Shown: positions 1 to 5,904 of the stretch, in pieces
Layout: each line of letters starts with the position of its first letter
How positions within the stretch are numbered: position 1 is the stretch's first letter
Assembly: GCA_029938985.1 (NCBI GenBank)
Contig: JAOZTW010000348.1
Coordinates: forward strand, 1 to 5,904
Direction: 5' to 3'
Origin: Bacteroidales bacterium
GTDB lineage: Bacteria > Bacteroidota > Bacteroidia > Bacteroidales > JAOZQN01
Length of the DNA: 5,904 nucleotides
Translations under genes and position numbers: made by a program
The notes under the pieces: generated by a model
Database searches by the model: none
Seen by the model: the letters and a program-made list of their open reading frames with translations, nothing else
What the model was told of the DNA's origin: nothing

Positions 1-444
1 GTAATGTGCTGTTTACATGATTTTTTTAATTTTAATTTAGAGGTCAGTACTAATTATAAAAGTGGAATTTAAAACTAACACAAAATTTTGCATTTTTGAA
101 ATATGCCAACAATAATTGATAAATAAAAACACTAAGTGAAAATGAAATAATAAATAACTCAAGAATACTCCGTTTTTTGTTCTTTTGTATTTTAATAAAT
201 CTGCAAATAGCGAGATATTTAATGATATTTTAAATTTTTAAAAGGGCAAAATAAACAGTAGTTAGTGTGAAAACGTTGGTATGGCAATTTATTTTATTTT
301 AATGTACCTTATAGATTTTAAATTATTTAATGAACAAATAAACTGCATATCTTGAAATTAGTTATTAATTCATTTTCAAATAGGCATGGTTATAATTTTT
401 TTTGGCAAAGTTATTGTTGAGTAAAAACAGTTAGAATATTAAAA
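1..444. other. Gene-free AT-rich stretch
   Basis: Stops are dense in all frames and I see no open frame of convincing length or composition. No RNA gene, repeat array or insertion-sequence end is recognisable. The last part must contain the promoter and leader of the plus-strand gene starting at 445, but no clear TTTG-N20-TAnnTTTG promoter stands out. An in-frame TGA at 418-420 shows that the 445 gene does not extend much further upstream. Confidence 0.6.
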
Positions 445-831
445 ATGGATTTAACACAAATATACGGAAATTATTATTTTATTGAGGAAGATGACTCTAT
501 CTTTACAAATGAGTTTTTTCTCAATATCTTTCCTTTCTCTGAAAATAAAATTAAGTTTGACCTTGAAATGGTAACAAATGGAGGTTTTGGTAAGATAGGA
601 AAAAACTGGCTTGGAATAGGAGTTTTTCGTTCCGATCATTTTGCTATGATTATTGAGAAAGAACTTGATTGGGCGTTTACAAATAAAGATGCTTCAAAAA
701 CAATTTTTGAAAACAAGCATTTTGAGTCCCTACCTCTTGAAATATATCCCTATGAAAAACAACTTATTTTGTATCATAAAAAAATTGATAAAAAAATACA
801 TTTAAAGAAGATAGTAACAAATATTAGTTAA
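445..831 (+). CDS. Hypothetical protein, 128 aa, unknown function
   Basis: I do not recognise this protein. It starts at an ATG preceded by an A-rich stretch, with an in-frame TGA at 418-420, and ends in TAA. It has no hydrophobic N-terminus, so no signal peptide or membrane segment is visible and a cytoplasmic location is likely. It contains no cysteine. Residues 23-72 alternate hydrophobic and polar positions around a glycine-rich turn (NGGFGKIGKN, 45-54) followed by WLGIGVF. This suggests a small beta-rich fold, but that is an impression, not a family assignment. The C-terminus (about 112-124) is lysine-rich. It is transcribed towards the ATPase-HNH unit and separated from it by 237 bp, so it is not in that operon. 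The overlapping minus-strand frame at 451-639 is taken as a shadow. Confidence 0.7.
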   Translation: MDLTQIYGNYYFIEEDDSIFTNEFFLNIFPFSENKIKFDLEMVTNGGFGKIGKNWLGIGVFRSDHFAMIIEKELDWAFTNKDASKTIFENKHFESLPLEIYPYEKQLILYHKKIDKKIHLKKIVTNIS

Positions 832-904
832 AATATTTATATAAAAAATCGTACAAACATTAAGTAGTTGATAACTATACTTATGTCTAATTGCATGGGG
901 AAAC

Positions 905-939
905 AAAGAATTTTTTGTATAGAATTAACAAAAAACTTT
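905..939. terminator. Possible weak A/T hairpin in convergent spacer
   Basis: The arm AAAG-AA-TTTTTTGT (905-918) can pair with ACAAAAAACTTT (928-939), leaving an AA bulge and a 9-base loop. It lies between the end of the plus-strand 128-aa gene and the end of the minus-strand operon, where a terminator is expected. The stem is almost all A/T, and no T tract follows on the plus strand, so chance pairing in AT-rich DNA is a real alternative. Confidence 0.2.
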
Positions 940-1028
940 ATTCAATAGAAGTTAAGTCGGAAGTTTTTTTTTATATAATAAAACTAATGAAATATCAGAT
1001 TTACAAGATATTGTAATTTTTTATTTAT

Positions 1029-1060
1029 AAAAAATTTTGATAAATCCATTTTATGGGTTT
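1029..1060 (-). terminator. Possible intrinsic terminator of the HNH/ATPase operon
   Basis: Nine bases beyond the HNH stop codon the minus strand can form a 7-bp stem (arms at 1054-1060 and 1042-1048, one C-A mismatch, 5-base loop). It is followed after seven bases by a run of six T (plus-strand A at 1029-1034). Position and order suit a Rho-independent terminator, but the stem is short and imperfect. Confidence 0.3.
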
Positions 1061-1068
1061 GAGAATAC

Positions 1069-1827
1069 TCATATTAATGAAATATTAGTTTTTTGTTTTT
1101 TATTAAATTCTAAAACAGTTTCTTTAATTAAAAGTTTATAAGAAGCTTGTTTGTAGTATTCTATTAATTTATTTTTATTTTTATTTATATTTGTAAGAAA
1201 TTTTTCAACTTTCCTTTTTTTATATAAATTTTGAAATTTTTTAATTGAATTTAAAAAAACATCAACTTGATTTAAAGTTATCTTTCTGTTATCCATTTTT
1301 TCATTTATCAAACTAAGTTTTTCGTCAAAAGTTTTTTTGTATCTTTCAATTATTTTTTTGTCAATTATTTCTTTTTTTAATTGATAATTTCCTTTATCTG
1401 CATTAAAAAAAATATATGAGCAATCTGTGGCATCGCAAGGATTAAATAGCATTACATCTAAATCAAAATAAGTACCTTTGTCTGTGTTACAACTCGGACA
1501 TGACCAAATATAATTATCCCAATTGTAAACCAAATCATTATCTATGGCATATTGATTGCTTTTTGGAACAAAATGTTCTACTTGTCCTCTATATTTATTC
1601 TCTTTTTCATTTTTATAAAGTCTTTCGCCACAATAACCGCAACATTCCAAAAACAAGTTTCTTAACGGTTCTCTAATTTTTGCATCAGTCCATAGTCCGT
1701 TTGGTGTCCTTCTTGGTTTTTTGTTTTTATAAGTTCTCCATTTTGGCATTTCTTTTTTAGAAAAATCTGCGAGTAATTCAACAATTTCTGTGTATTCAGG
1801 ATATGTTTTTTTATCTACAAAGTGCAT
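1069..1827 (-). CDS. HNH endonuclease, PtuB-like (Septu/retron-associated family)
   Basis: A 252-aa predicted HNH nuclease, probably the DNA-cleaving partner of the ATPase encoded just upstream. A four-cysteine zinc site is visible: C63-x2-C66 and C110-x2-C113. Between the pairs lies the ββα-metal core, E84-H85 in VEHFVPKS, then W103-D104-N105. The second pair runs into CPSCNTDKG, giving an H-N-N version of HNH with N114 and K117. An NPC segment with C131 and C136 follows. The C-terminal half (about 150-245) is lysine-rich and helical. This spacing matches the family described as a retron-system putative HNH endonuclease and Septu PtuB (TIGR02646-like), and the length is usual for it. The ATG start lies 14 bp after the ATPase stop, in another frame, so co-transcription is expected. 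The start is well placed and nothing in the catalytic core looks missing. Assignment as a nuclease is firm; the biological role is inferred from the neighbour. Confidence 0.85.
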   Translation of the reverse strand: MHFVDKKTYPEYTEIVELLADFSKKEMPKWRTYKNKKPRRTPNGLWTDAKIREPLRNLFLECCGYCGERLYKNEKENKYRGQVEHFVPKSNQYAIDNDLVYNWDNYIWSCPSCNTDKGTYFDLDVMLFNPCDATDCSYIFFNADKGNYQLKKEIIDKKIIERYKKTFDEKLSLINEKMDNRKITLNQVDVFLNSIKKFQNLYKKRKVEKFLTNINKNKNKLIEYYKQASYKLLIKETVLEFNKKQKTNISLI

Positions 1828-1841
1828 AATTATTTCAGTTA

Positions 1842-3581
1842 TTAATTTAGTTCTTCAATTATTTCATCAAGTTCCTTATATTTTTCTTGTAAAGTACGTT
1901 TTAATTCTTCCACTTCGTTTTCATATCTTATACTGTCTTCTAATCGTTTCAAATTATCTTTTAAACTGATAATTTTTTCTTCGTCCTTTTTTGTTTTGTC
2001 TTTTTTTGCTTGCAGTTTTTCTAAATCCTCATTAAGTTCTTTTGTGGTGTATTTAAAATTGATGTTTGTTTTATAAAAACGTGATAATATTTCTTGATAA
2101 GTCCACGACCATAAATCAACTTTATTTCTACTTATAGAAACTTCGCCGTTTTTTAATTCTATTATATTAACCTGATTTCTATCCAATCCTGCAAGTGCTA
2201 CAGGAGAGTGTGTAGATAATACAAATTGTATTTTTGGTAAAACTTTTCTTAATTTTTCAATGTATGTTTGTTGCCAACTGGGGTGTAAATGCCTATCAAA
2301 TTCATCAATTGCAATTATGCCACTTGCATTTTTATAAGTGTCTTTTATTGAAATAATTTGTTTTTCTGTTGGCATTAATGCAAGTTTTGGGATTGTTTTT
2401 TGGCGACAAGCCATTATTTTAATCAAAATATCGGTATGCAAAAATATAGCAGATTTGTAGCCATCGCTAAGTTGTTTGGTTAGTAATTTTTCGCCAGTAT
2501 TAGAGTAAAAATAATAGGTAGTAATATCTTTTTTAATTTCAAAATCCTCAATCAAATCATTAAGATTTTCAATTATAAGTTCTTTTATTTCTGTTATTTC
2601 AGCTTTTTGTTCTGTACTAAATCTTGAATCAAAATCATATTTTTCGAGTTTATCAAGTATTTCTAAAGGGTCGTAAAAGCTGTCGTCAAAATCGCCAAAT
2701 AATGATTTTGTATAATACCATTTTTTTGTTTCACCAGATATTATTTTTTCAATATCATTGTCTTTTACATTATTATATTTAGAAAAATTATTTGAACCAT
2801 AACCAAGAAACATTCTCTCAGGAATAAAATTAGCATTTCCTGTTTTTTCTGAATTATTAATCAAAACTTTGCGTTTGATTGCATTAAACCAATTTGCTGT
2901 TATTTCAGATTGTGTTTCTCCATTTGTAATATAATTTTCAAAATCTCTTGGAGAATCACTATCTCGTTCAGGAATTATCGACAATGCCAAAGCCTGCAAA
3001 ATAGTAGTTTTTCCGTGTCCATTTTTTGCTAAAAAAATATTTATATCTGGCAATAAATCAATAGTTAAGCTCTTCTTTATTAAACGATAATTTTTAATCT
3101 CAACTTGTGTTAAAGGAAAAGTATAAGCATATTTTAAATGTTTTTGTAGTCTGTGTTTTTCGTCATTAGTCAATTTTTTTTCATGTTTTGAATACAGTTT
3201 AATTGCATTAATGTATAGTTGATTATCATTAATATAAAGATTTCTACTACCAATTGTTAAATTTATTAATAGATAGAAAAACCATTTTGTAATCTCTTCC
3301 TCTTTTAATAGTTCAAATATTTCAAAAGATTTAATAAAATTTTCTTTCTTGTAATTTACATTATTTGTGTCTGAATCTTTTAAATAAAAGTATAATATAG
3401 CAATATTTTCATTAATTTCATCTTCTTTTGGAATTTGCTTTAGATAACTGTCAATTTTATTTTTAATTTTGTTTTCTTCATCTAATTTAATAAAAACTTC
3501 AAATATTGAAAGATATAGCGGAGCAAATACAATTATGTTTTCATAATTCAAATCTTTAAATTTTGGAATTATTGATTCCAA
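1842..3581 (-). CDS. AAA/ABC-type (RecF/OLD-like) ATPase, PtuA-like; C-terminal part of an interrupted gene
   Basis: 579 aa if begun at the TTG at 3581. In order: a helical TPR-like region (about 1-155); an ATPase head starting at VEIKNYRLIKK; Walker A AKNGHGKTT (185-193, Ala at the usual first Gly); an ABC-like signature LSDGYKSA (371-378); Walker B IIAIDEFD (422-429) with D426-E427; a D-loop-like HLHP (431-434); and the switch STHSP (457-461). The charged stretch 510-579 looks like a coiled coil. These are the hallmarks of SMC/RecF-like AAA ATPases such as PtuA, which use ATP hydrolysis to control a partner HNH nuclease, and such a nuclease follows after 14 bp. The TTG start is doubtful. 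The first ATG (M257) lies beyond Walker A, and the frame stays open upstream to the TAA at 3684-3686, where the 197-aa piece ends in the same frame. I read it as the C-terminal three quarters of one gene. Other defence ATPases of similar build are possible. Confidence 0.85.
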   Translation of the reverse strand: MESIIPKFKDLNYENIIVFAPLYLSIFEVFIKLDEENKIKNKIDSYLKQIPKEDEINENIAILYFYLKDSDTNNVNYKKENFIKSFEIFELLKEEEITKWFFYLLINLTIGSRNLYINDNQLYINAIKLYSKHEKKLTNDEKHRLQKHLKYAYTFPLTQVEIKNYRLIKKSLTIDLLPDINIFLAKNGHGKTTILQALALSIIPERDSDSPRDFENYITNGETQSEITANWFNAIKRKVLINNSEKTGNANFIPERMFLGYGSNNFSKYNNVKDNDIEKIISGETKKWYYTKSLFGDFDDSFYDPLEILDKLEKYDFDSRFSTEQKAEITEIKELIIENLNDLIEDFEIKKDITTYYFYSNTGEKLLTKQLSDGYKSAIFLHTDILIKIMACRQKTIPKLALMPTEKQIISIKDTYKNASGIIAIDEFDRHLHPSWQQTYIEKLRKVLPKIQFVLSTHSPVALAGLDRNQVNIIELKNGEVSISRNKVDLWSWTYQEILSRFYKTNINFKYTTKELNEDLEKLQAKKDKTKKDEEKIISLKDNLKRLEDSIRYENEVEELKRTLQEKYKELDEIIEELN

Positions 3582-3686
3582 AAAATTAATACTTTTTTGT
3601 TTTGAAATATTAACAAATATTTCAATAAAATCACTGAAATTTTCAACTAATACTATAAGATCTAATTTATTTATAAAAAATATTTA
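3582..3686 (-). other. In-frame TAA at a T10 run and open 34-codon junction
   Basis: On the minus strand the upstream frame reads ...AAA TTT TTT TTT TAA ATA TTT TTT..., so the stop sits at the end of ten T (plus-strand A run 3686-3695). The same frame then continues open for 34 codons into the ATPase frame, including the stretch LDLIVLVENFSDFIEIFVN, which looks like an amphipathic helix rather than untranslated sequence. There is no ATG and no evident ribosome-binding site here. Shortening the run to nine T gives a stop within eight codons of the run start, and lengthening it to eleven gives one within ten, so slippage in this run alone does not restore the gene. Nine T followed by four A would restore it with Lys in place of the stop. 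Confidence 0.75.
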
Positions 3687-4277
3687 AAAAAAAAATTTTA
3701 AATTATAGAAAGCTTCATCATATTGTTTTAAAGCTATATTAGTATTAATTAAATAAGGTAAACAGAGTTCTAAAAGTACTAAATTATTAATATTTTCAGA
3801 AATTTTAATACTATTTATAAAAAATATTTTTGCTTTATTATAATTTTTTAACCAAAAATATATACTTCCTACTAACCAATAAAGTAATTCAAAATCAAAA
3901 TTATCTTTTTTATCAAGACTGATTAGTAAGCGTTCAAATTTTTTTGCTTTTAAGTCTTCAATTGATAATTCTGCAAAAGGTACAAAAATTTCATTCTGTT
4001 TTGCATATGTTTTGAAAATTTCGGAAACATTATTTAAATCATCATTAAGTGTATTTTCTTCTGATTGTTTTAATAATAATTTATCAATACTTGGTTTTAA
4101 GGCTTTTAATGCTGTGTGTAAAATTTTATCATTAAGTAATGTTTCTATTTCTTTGTCTAATTTATTTTTATCATCTTTTGTTTTTAATAAAAAATCAAAT
4201 TTTGGTTTACCAATAATTTCAATAACTTTTTTAGAATTTATACCAGAATTTAAAGCTTTTAAAATAGTATTTTTCAT
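3684..4277 (-). CDS. TPR-like helical protein, N-terminal part of the interrupted ATPase gene
   Basis: 197 aa from an ATG at 4277 to the TAA next to the T10 run. It is predicted all-helical, Lys/Asn/Ile/Leu-rich, with no signal peptide. A tetratricopeptide-like unit is visible at about 130-157: Y133, G137, Y140, A149, F153 and S156 fall at the consensus TPR positions 4, 8, 11, 20, 24 and 27. A second, weaker unit follows (A189 at position 20), and the stop codon cuts it within its second helix. TPR-type repeats normally mediate protein-protein contacts; in a defence ATPase they could sense a phage product or hold the complex together, which is inference. The start is supported by the promoter about 40-70 bp upstream. 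The overlapping plus-strand frame at 4012-4290 is rejected as a shadow. As a free-standing protein its function is unknown; I think it is the front of the ATPase. Confidence 0.7.
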   Translation of the reverse strand: MKNTILKALNSGINSKKVIEIIGKPKFDFLLKTKDDKNKLDKEIETLLNDKILHTALKALKPSIDKLLLKQSEENTLNDDLNNVSEIFKTYAKQNEIFVPFAELSIEDLKAKKFERLLISLDKKDNFDFELLYWLVGSIYFWLKNYNKAKIFFINSIKISENINNLVLLELCLPYLINTNIALKQYDEAFYNLKFFF

Positions 4278-4318
4278 ATTATTGTGTTAATTTTTAGTCT
4301 TTTGAAAATTTGCAACCG

Positions 4319-4350
4319 CAAAGATAGTTTATTTTTATAAAAATTTCAAA
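4319..4350 (-). promoter_or_regulatory. Bacteroidota-type sigma-ABfr promoter for the ATPase-HNH operon
   Basis: On the minus strand TTTG (4350-4347) is followed by 20 bases and TATCTTTG (4326-4319). This matches the known Bacteroidota consensus of TTTG at -33 and TAnnTTTG at -7 with a spacer of about 19-21. Transcription would begin near 4312, about 35 bases before the ATG at 4277. It lies within the 102-bp gap after the MBOAT gene, so the defence-like unit has its own promoter. The spacer contains a 14-bp perfect A/T palindrome (4331-4344), which may be chance. Confidence 0.75.
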
Positions 4351-4379
4351 AACTTATTATATTAAATTTATTTTTATAT

Positions 4380-5807
4380 CTAAAACTGGAAATAAATAAA
4401 TTCGGTGTTTTGCCAATTTCCCAGCCCAATAAGTAAAAATAAAAGTATGTAATATACAGAATATCTGATTAATAAATGTTTATTAGAAATATATTCTACA
4501 ATATCAATTTTTGTTTCAATAAGTTGAACCAACATAACAAATAGTATTAATAATGTACAGATTAACATAGTTTTATGGTCAAAACTAAGATTTATATCAA
4601 ACTTTGCTATGTTTTTAATTATTGCAATTGCATAATCAAAATTTTGGGCTCTAAAAAAAATTAAAGCAAAGGCTACTATTGAGAAAGTTATAATTATTCG
4701 TAAAAAAATTATAGCTTTGTTTTTTTGCAAAAAAGAAAGTAATTTAGGAATTTTTTGAAGTCTATTTTTAATTAATTTTTCAAACAAATAAACACAACCA
4801 TGAATTGCTCCCCATATAATAAAAGTCCATTTTGCACCATGCCAAAAACCACTTATTACAAAAGTAATCAATATTATAGCTGCCCATTTAATCAAAGAAA
4901 CTTTGTTTCCGCCAAGCGAAATATAAATATAATCTTTAAACCACGACGACAATGAAATATGCCATCTTCGCCAAAAATTGTTAATTGAAATAGCAAGATA
5001 TGGTTGTTTAAAATTACGCATTATTTTAATACCCAGTATATTTGCTGCCCCTATCGCAATATTAGAATAACCTGCAAAATCACAATATAATTGAAAAGTG
5101 AAAAAAACTACCGCAATAATTATATTTATACCCTTATAAGAGTTTGGATTATCAAAAACAATATTAACAACCCCCATCAAATTATCGGCAACAACTACTT
5201 TAAGAAAAAACCCCCAAAGCATTAGTTTTAAACCATAACTAATTCTATCAAAATCTAAAATTTGTTTTTTACTCAGTTGTGGCAAAAGTCGTTCTGCACG
5301 TTCAATAGGACCAGCAACAAGTTGTGGAAAAAACGAAACATACAAAGCGAGCTTAAAAATATTATTCTCTGGTTTAATTCTTTTTCTATAAACATCAATG
5401 GTATAACTCATTGTTTGAAAGGTATAAAACGAAATACCTACAGGCAAAATTAAGTTTAAATAAGGAATTTTTTGATGTGTACCCAAAATATTTAATCCCC
5501 AATTTATGTTTTGCACAAAAAAATCTGCATATTTAAAACTAAACAGTATCAAAATATTTATAAAAACACTAAATACTAACAACATTTTTCTTTGTAATTT
5601 TGGTTTTGTAGTATAAATATTTCTGGAAATAAAATAGTCCGAAATTGTTGAAATTATTATTAAAACTATATACAATGGATTCCACCACATATAGAATATA
5701 TAACTAACAGTCAGCAATAAATACAACCTTAGCTTATGTGGCACACTAAAATACAACACAACAACAATTGGAAAAAATAATATAAATTCTAATGAGTTGA
5801 AAATCAT
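4380..5807 (-). CDS. MBOAT family O-acyltransferase (AlgI/DltB-like)
   Basis: 475-aa polytopic inner-membrane protein that probably transfers an acyl group to a cell-surface glycan; the acceptor cannot be told from the sequence. Hydrophobic segments run throughout, starting at residues 7-22, 28-40 and 44-58. Family signatures are LPVGISFYTFQTMSYTIDVY (121-140), PQLVAGPIERA (161-171), FQLYCDFAGYSNIAIGAANI (238-257), NFWRRWHISLSSWFKDYIYI (277-296) and SGFWHGAKW (319-327). H323 is the expected catalytic histidine and H283 the second conserved one. Length and the C-terminal FIYFQF are usual for AlgI-type homologues in Bacteroidota, so the gene looks complete. The ATG start gives a normal N-terminus. 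No promoter match is seen in the 97 bp upstream, so it may be transcribed with a gene beyond the window. No AlgJ/SGNH-type partner follows it on the 3' side. A direct link to the defence-like genes is not indicated. Confidence 0.93.
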   Translation of the reverse strand: MIFNSLEFILFFPIVVVLYFSVPHKLRLYLLLTVSYIFYMWWNPLYIVLIIISTISDYFISRNIYTTKPKLQRKMLLVFSVFINILILFSFKYADFFVQNINWGLNILGTHQKIPYLNLILPVGISFYTFQTMSYTIDVYRKRIKPENNIFKLALYVSFFPQLVAGPIERAERLLPQLSKKQILDFDRISYGLKLMLWGFFLKVVVADNLMGVVNIVFDNPNSYKGINIIIAVVFFTFQLYCDFAGYSNIAIGAANILGIKIMRNFKQPYLAISINNFWRRWHISLSSWFKDYIYISLGGNKVSLIKWAAIILITFVISGFWHGAKWTFIIWGAIHGCVYLFEKLIKNRLQKIPKLLSFLQKNKAIIFLRIIITFSIVAFALIFFRAQNFDYAIAIIKNIAKFDINLSFDHKTMLICTLLILFVMLVQLIETKIDIVEYISNKHLLIRYSVYYILLFLLIGLGNWQNTEFIYFQF

Positions 5808-5862
5808 TTTTCAAAAATTTTAATATTTGTAAGAGAAAAAAATATTAAGTAAGTAGTGTATT

Positions 5863-5900
5863 AAGACTTAAATATCTAAAGTATTTAATAAGTAAGTCTT
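5863..5900. repeat. Short inverted repeat upstream of the MBOAT gene
   Basis: AAGACTTA (5863-5870) and TAAGTCTT (5893-5900) form a perfect 8-bp inverted repeat around 22 bases of A/T-rich sequence, 56 bp upstream of the MBOAT start. It could be an operator or a terminator of the preceding gene, but there is no adjacent T tract, and chance is plausible at this base composition. Confidence 0.3.
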
Positions 5901-5904
5901 GTTG

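Larger units (their letters stand above)
1842..4277 (-). pseudogene. Reconstructed TPR-ATPase gene interrupted by one in-frame TAA
   Basis: The region 4277 to 1842 is one frame of 811 codons plus the final stop, with a single internal stop at 3684-3686. Joined, it would encode about 810 aa: an N-terminal helical/TPR sensor-like region of about 385 aa and a C-terminal RecF-like ATPase. One promoter lies upstream of 4277, and I see no promoter match before 3581. Alternatives to a true pseudogene are a sequencing or assembly error at the homopolymer, stop readthrough, or a natural split into two proteins with a TTG start. The absence of any ATG before Walker A and the break inside a TPR-like helix argue against the natural split. 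Confidence 0.6.

Noticed and set aside
405..413. CAAAGTTA as a minus-strand TAnnTTTG promoter element
   Set aside because: There is no TTTG element at the right distance upstream and no minus-strand gene downstream of it.
451..639. 62-aa minus-strand open frame
   Set aside because: It lies wholly inside the 128-aa plus-strand gene, has no recognisable motif, and its composition is that of an antisense shadow.
832..1068. Retron msr/msd-like or other structured RNA in the convergent spacer
   Set aside because: Only short A/T-rich hairpins can be drawn, and no reverse transcriptase gene is present in the window.
161..1070. Repeated AGAATACTC at about 162 and 1062 as ends of a mobile element
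   Set aside because: It is a nine-base match in direct orientation with no transposase between; expected by chance.
3582..3683. Alternative genetic code with TAA read as an amino acid
   Set aside because: The ATPase and the 128-aa protein both end sensibly at TAA, and other genes use TGA and TAG, so the standard code fits.
3676..3700. Phase variation or programmed slippage at the T10 run joining the two pieces
   Set aside because: The two pieces are already in the same frame. Runs of nine or eleven T both hit a new TAA within a few codons, so slippage alone cannot make the joined protein.
4012..4290. 92-aa plus-strand open frame
   Set aside because: It is antisense to the TPR-like coding region, Ser/Phe/Leu-rich as expected for the reverse of a Lys/Glu/Asn-rich gene, and runs over the opposite-strand start codon.
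5262..5453. 63-aa plus-strand open frame
   Set aside because: It is antisense to the conserved core of the MBOAT gene, which has clear family motifs.

Overview
The window is strongly AT-rich and reads as chromosomal DNA from a member of the Bacteroidota (Bacteroidetes). Three things support this. There is a good match to the Bacteroidota-type promoter (TTTG, 20 bases, TAnnTTTG) at 4319-4350 on the minus strand. Gene starts are preceded by A/T-rich stretches rather than purine-rich Shine-Dalgarno sites. The MBOAT protein ends in a FIYFQF-type tail that I associate with Bacteroidota homologues. All genes use ordinary stop codons. I cannot name a genus.

Layout from left to right: 1-444 holds no gene I can support. 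A 128-aa protein of unknown function lies at 445-831 on the plus strand. A 237-bp convergent spacer (832-1068) follows. Next is a minus-strand unit read from 4277 down to 1069: an N-terminal TPR-like piece (3684-4277), an AAA/ABC-type ATPase (1842-3581) and an HNH endonuclease (1069-1827). Upstream of its promoter, also on the minus strand, is a complete membrane-bound O-acyltransferase gene (4380-5807). 5808-5904 is non-coding upstream sequence.

The centre of interest is the ATPase-HNH pair. An RecF/OLD-like ATPase followed 14 bp later by a small HNH protein with a CxxC...EH...WDNY...CPxCNxxKG core is the arrangement of the Septu anti-phage system (PtuA-PtuB), whose HNH family also occurs in retron-associated effectors. 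I infer an anti-phage role from this architecture.

The ATPase gene appears to be broken. The 197-aa upstream frame and the 579-aa ATPase frame are the same reading frame, separated by one TAA at 3684-3686 directly after a run of ten T (coding strand). The 34 codons between that TAA and the nominal TTG start are open and protein-like. The ATPase part has no ATG before its Walker A motif. The simplest reading is one ~810-aa TPR-ATPase gene, started at 4277 under the promoter at 4319-4350, carrying a nonsense codon or a homopolymer sequencing error. Changing the length of the T run alone cannot rejoin the frames. The system may therefore be inactive in this genome, or this may be an assembly artefact.
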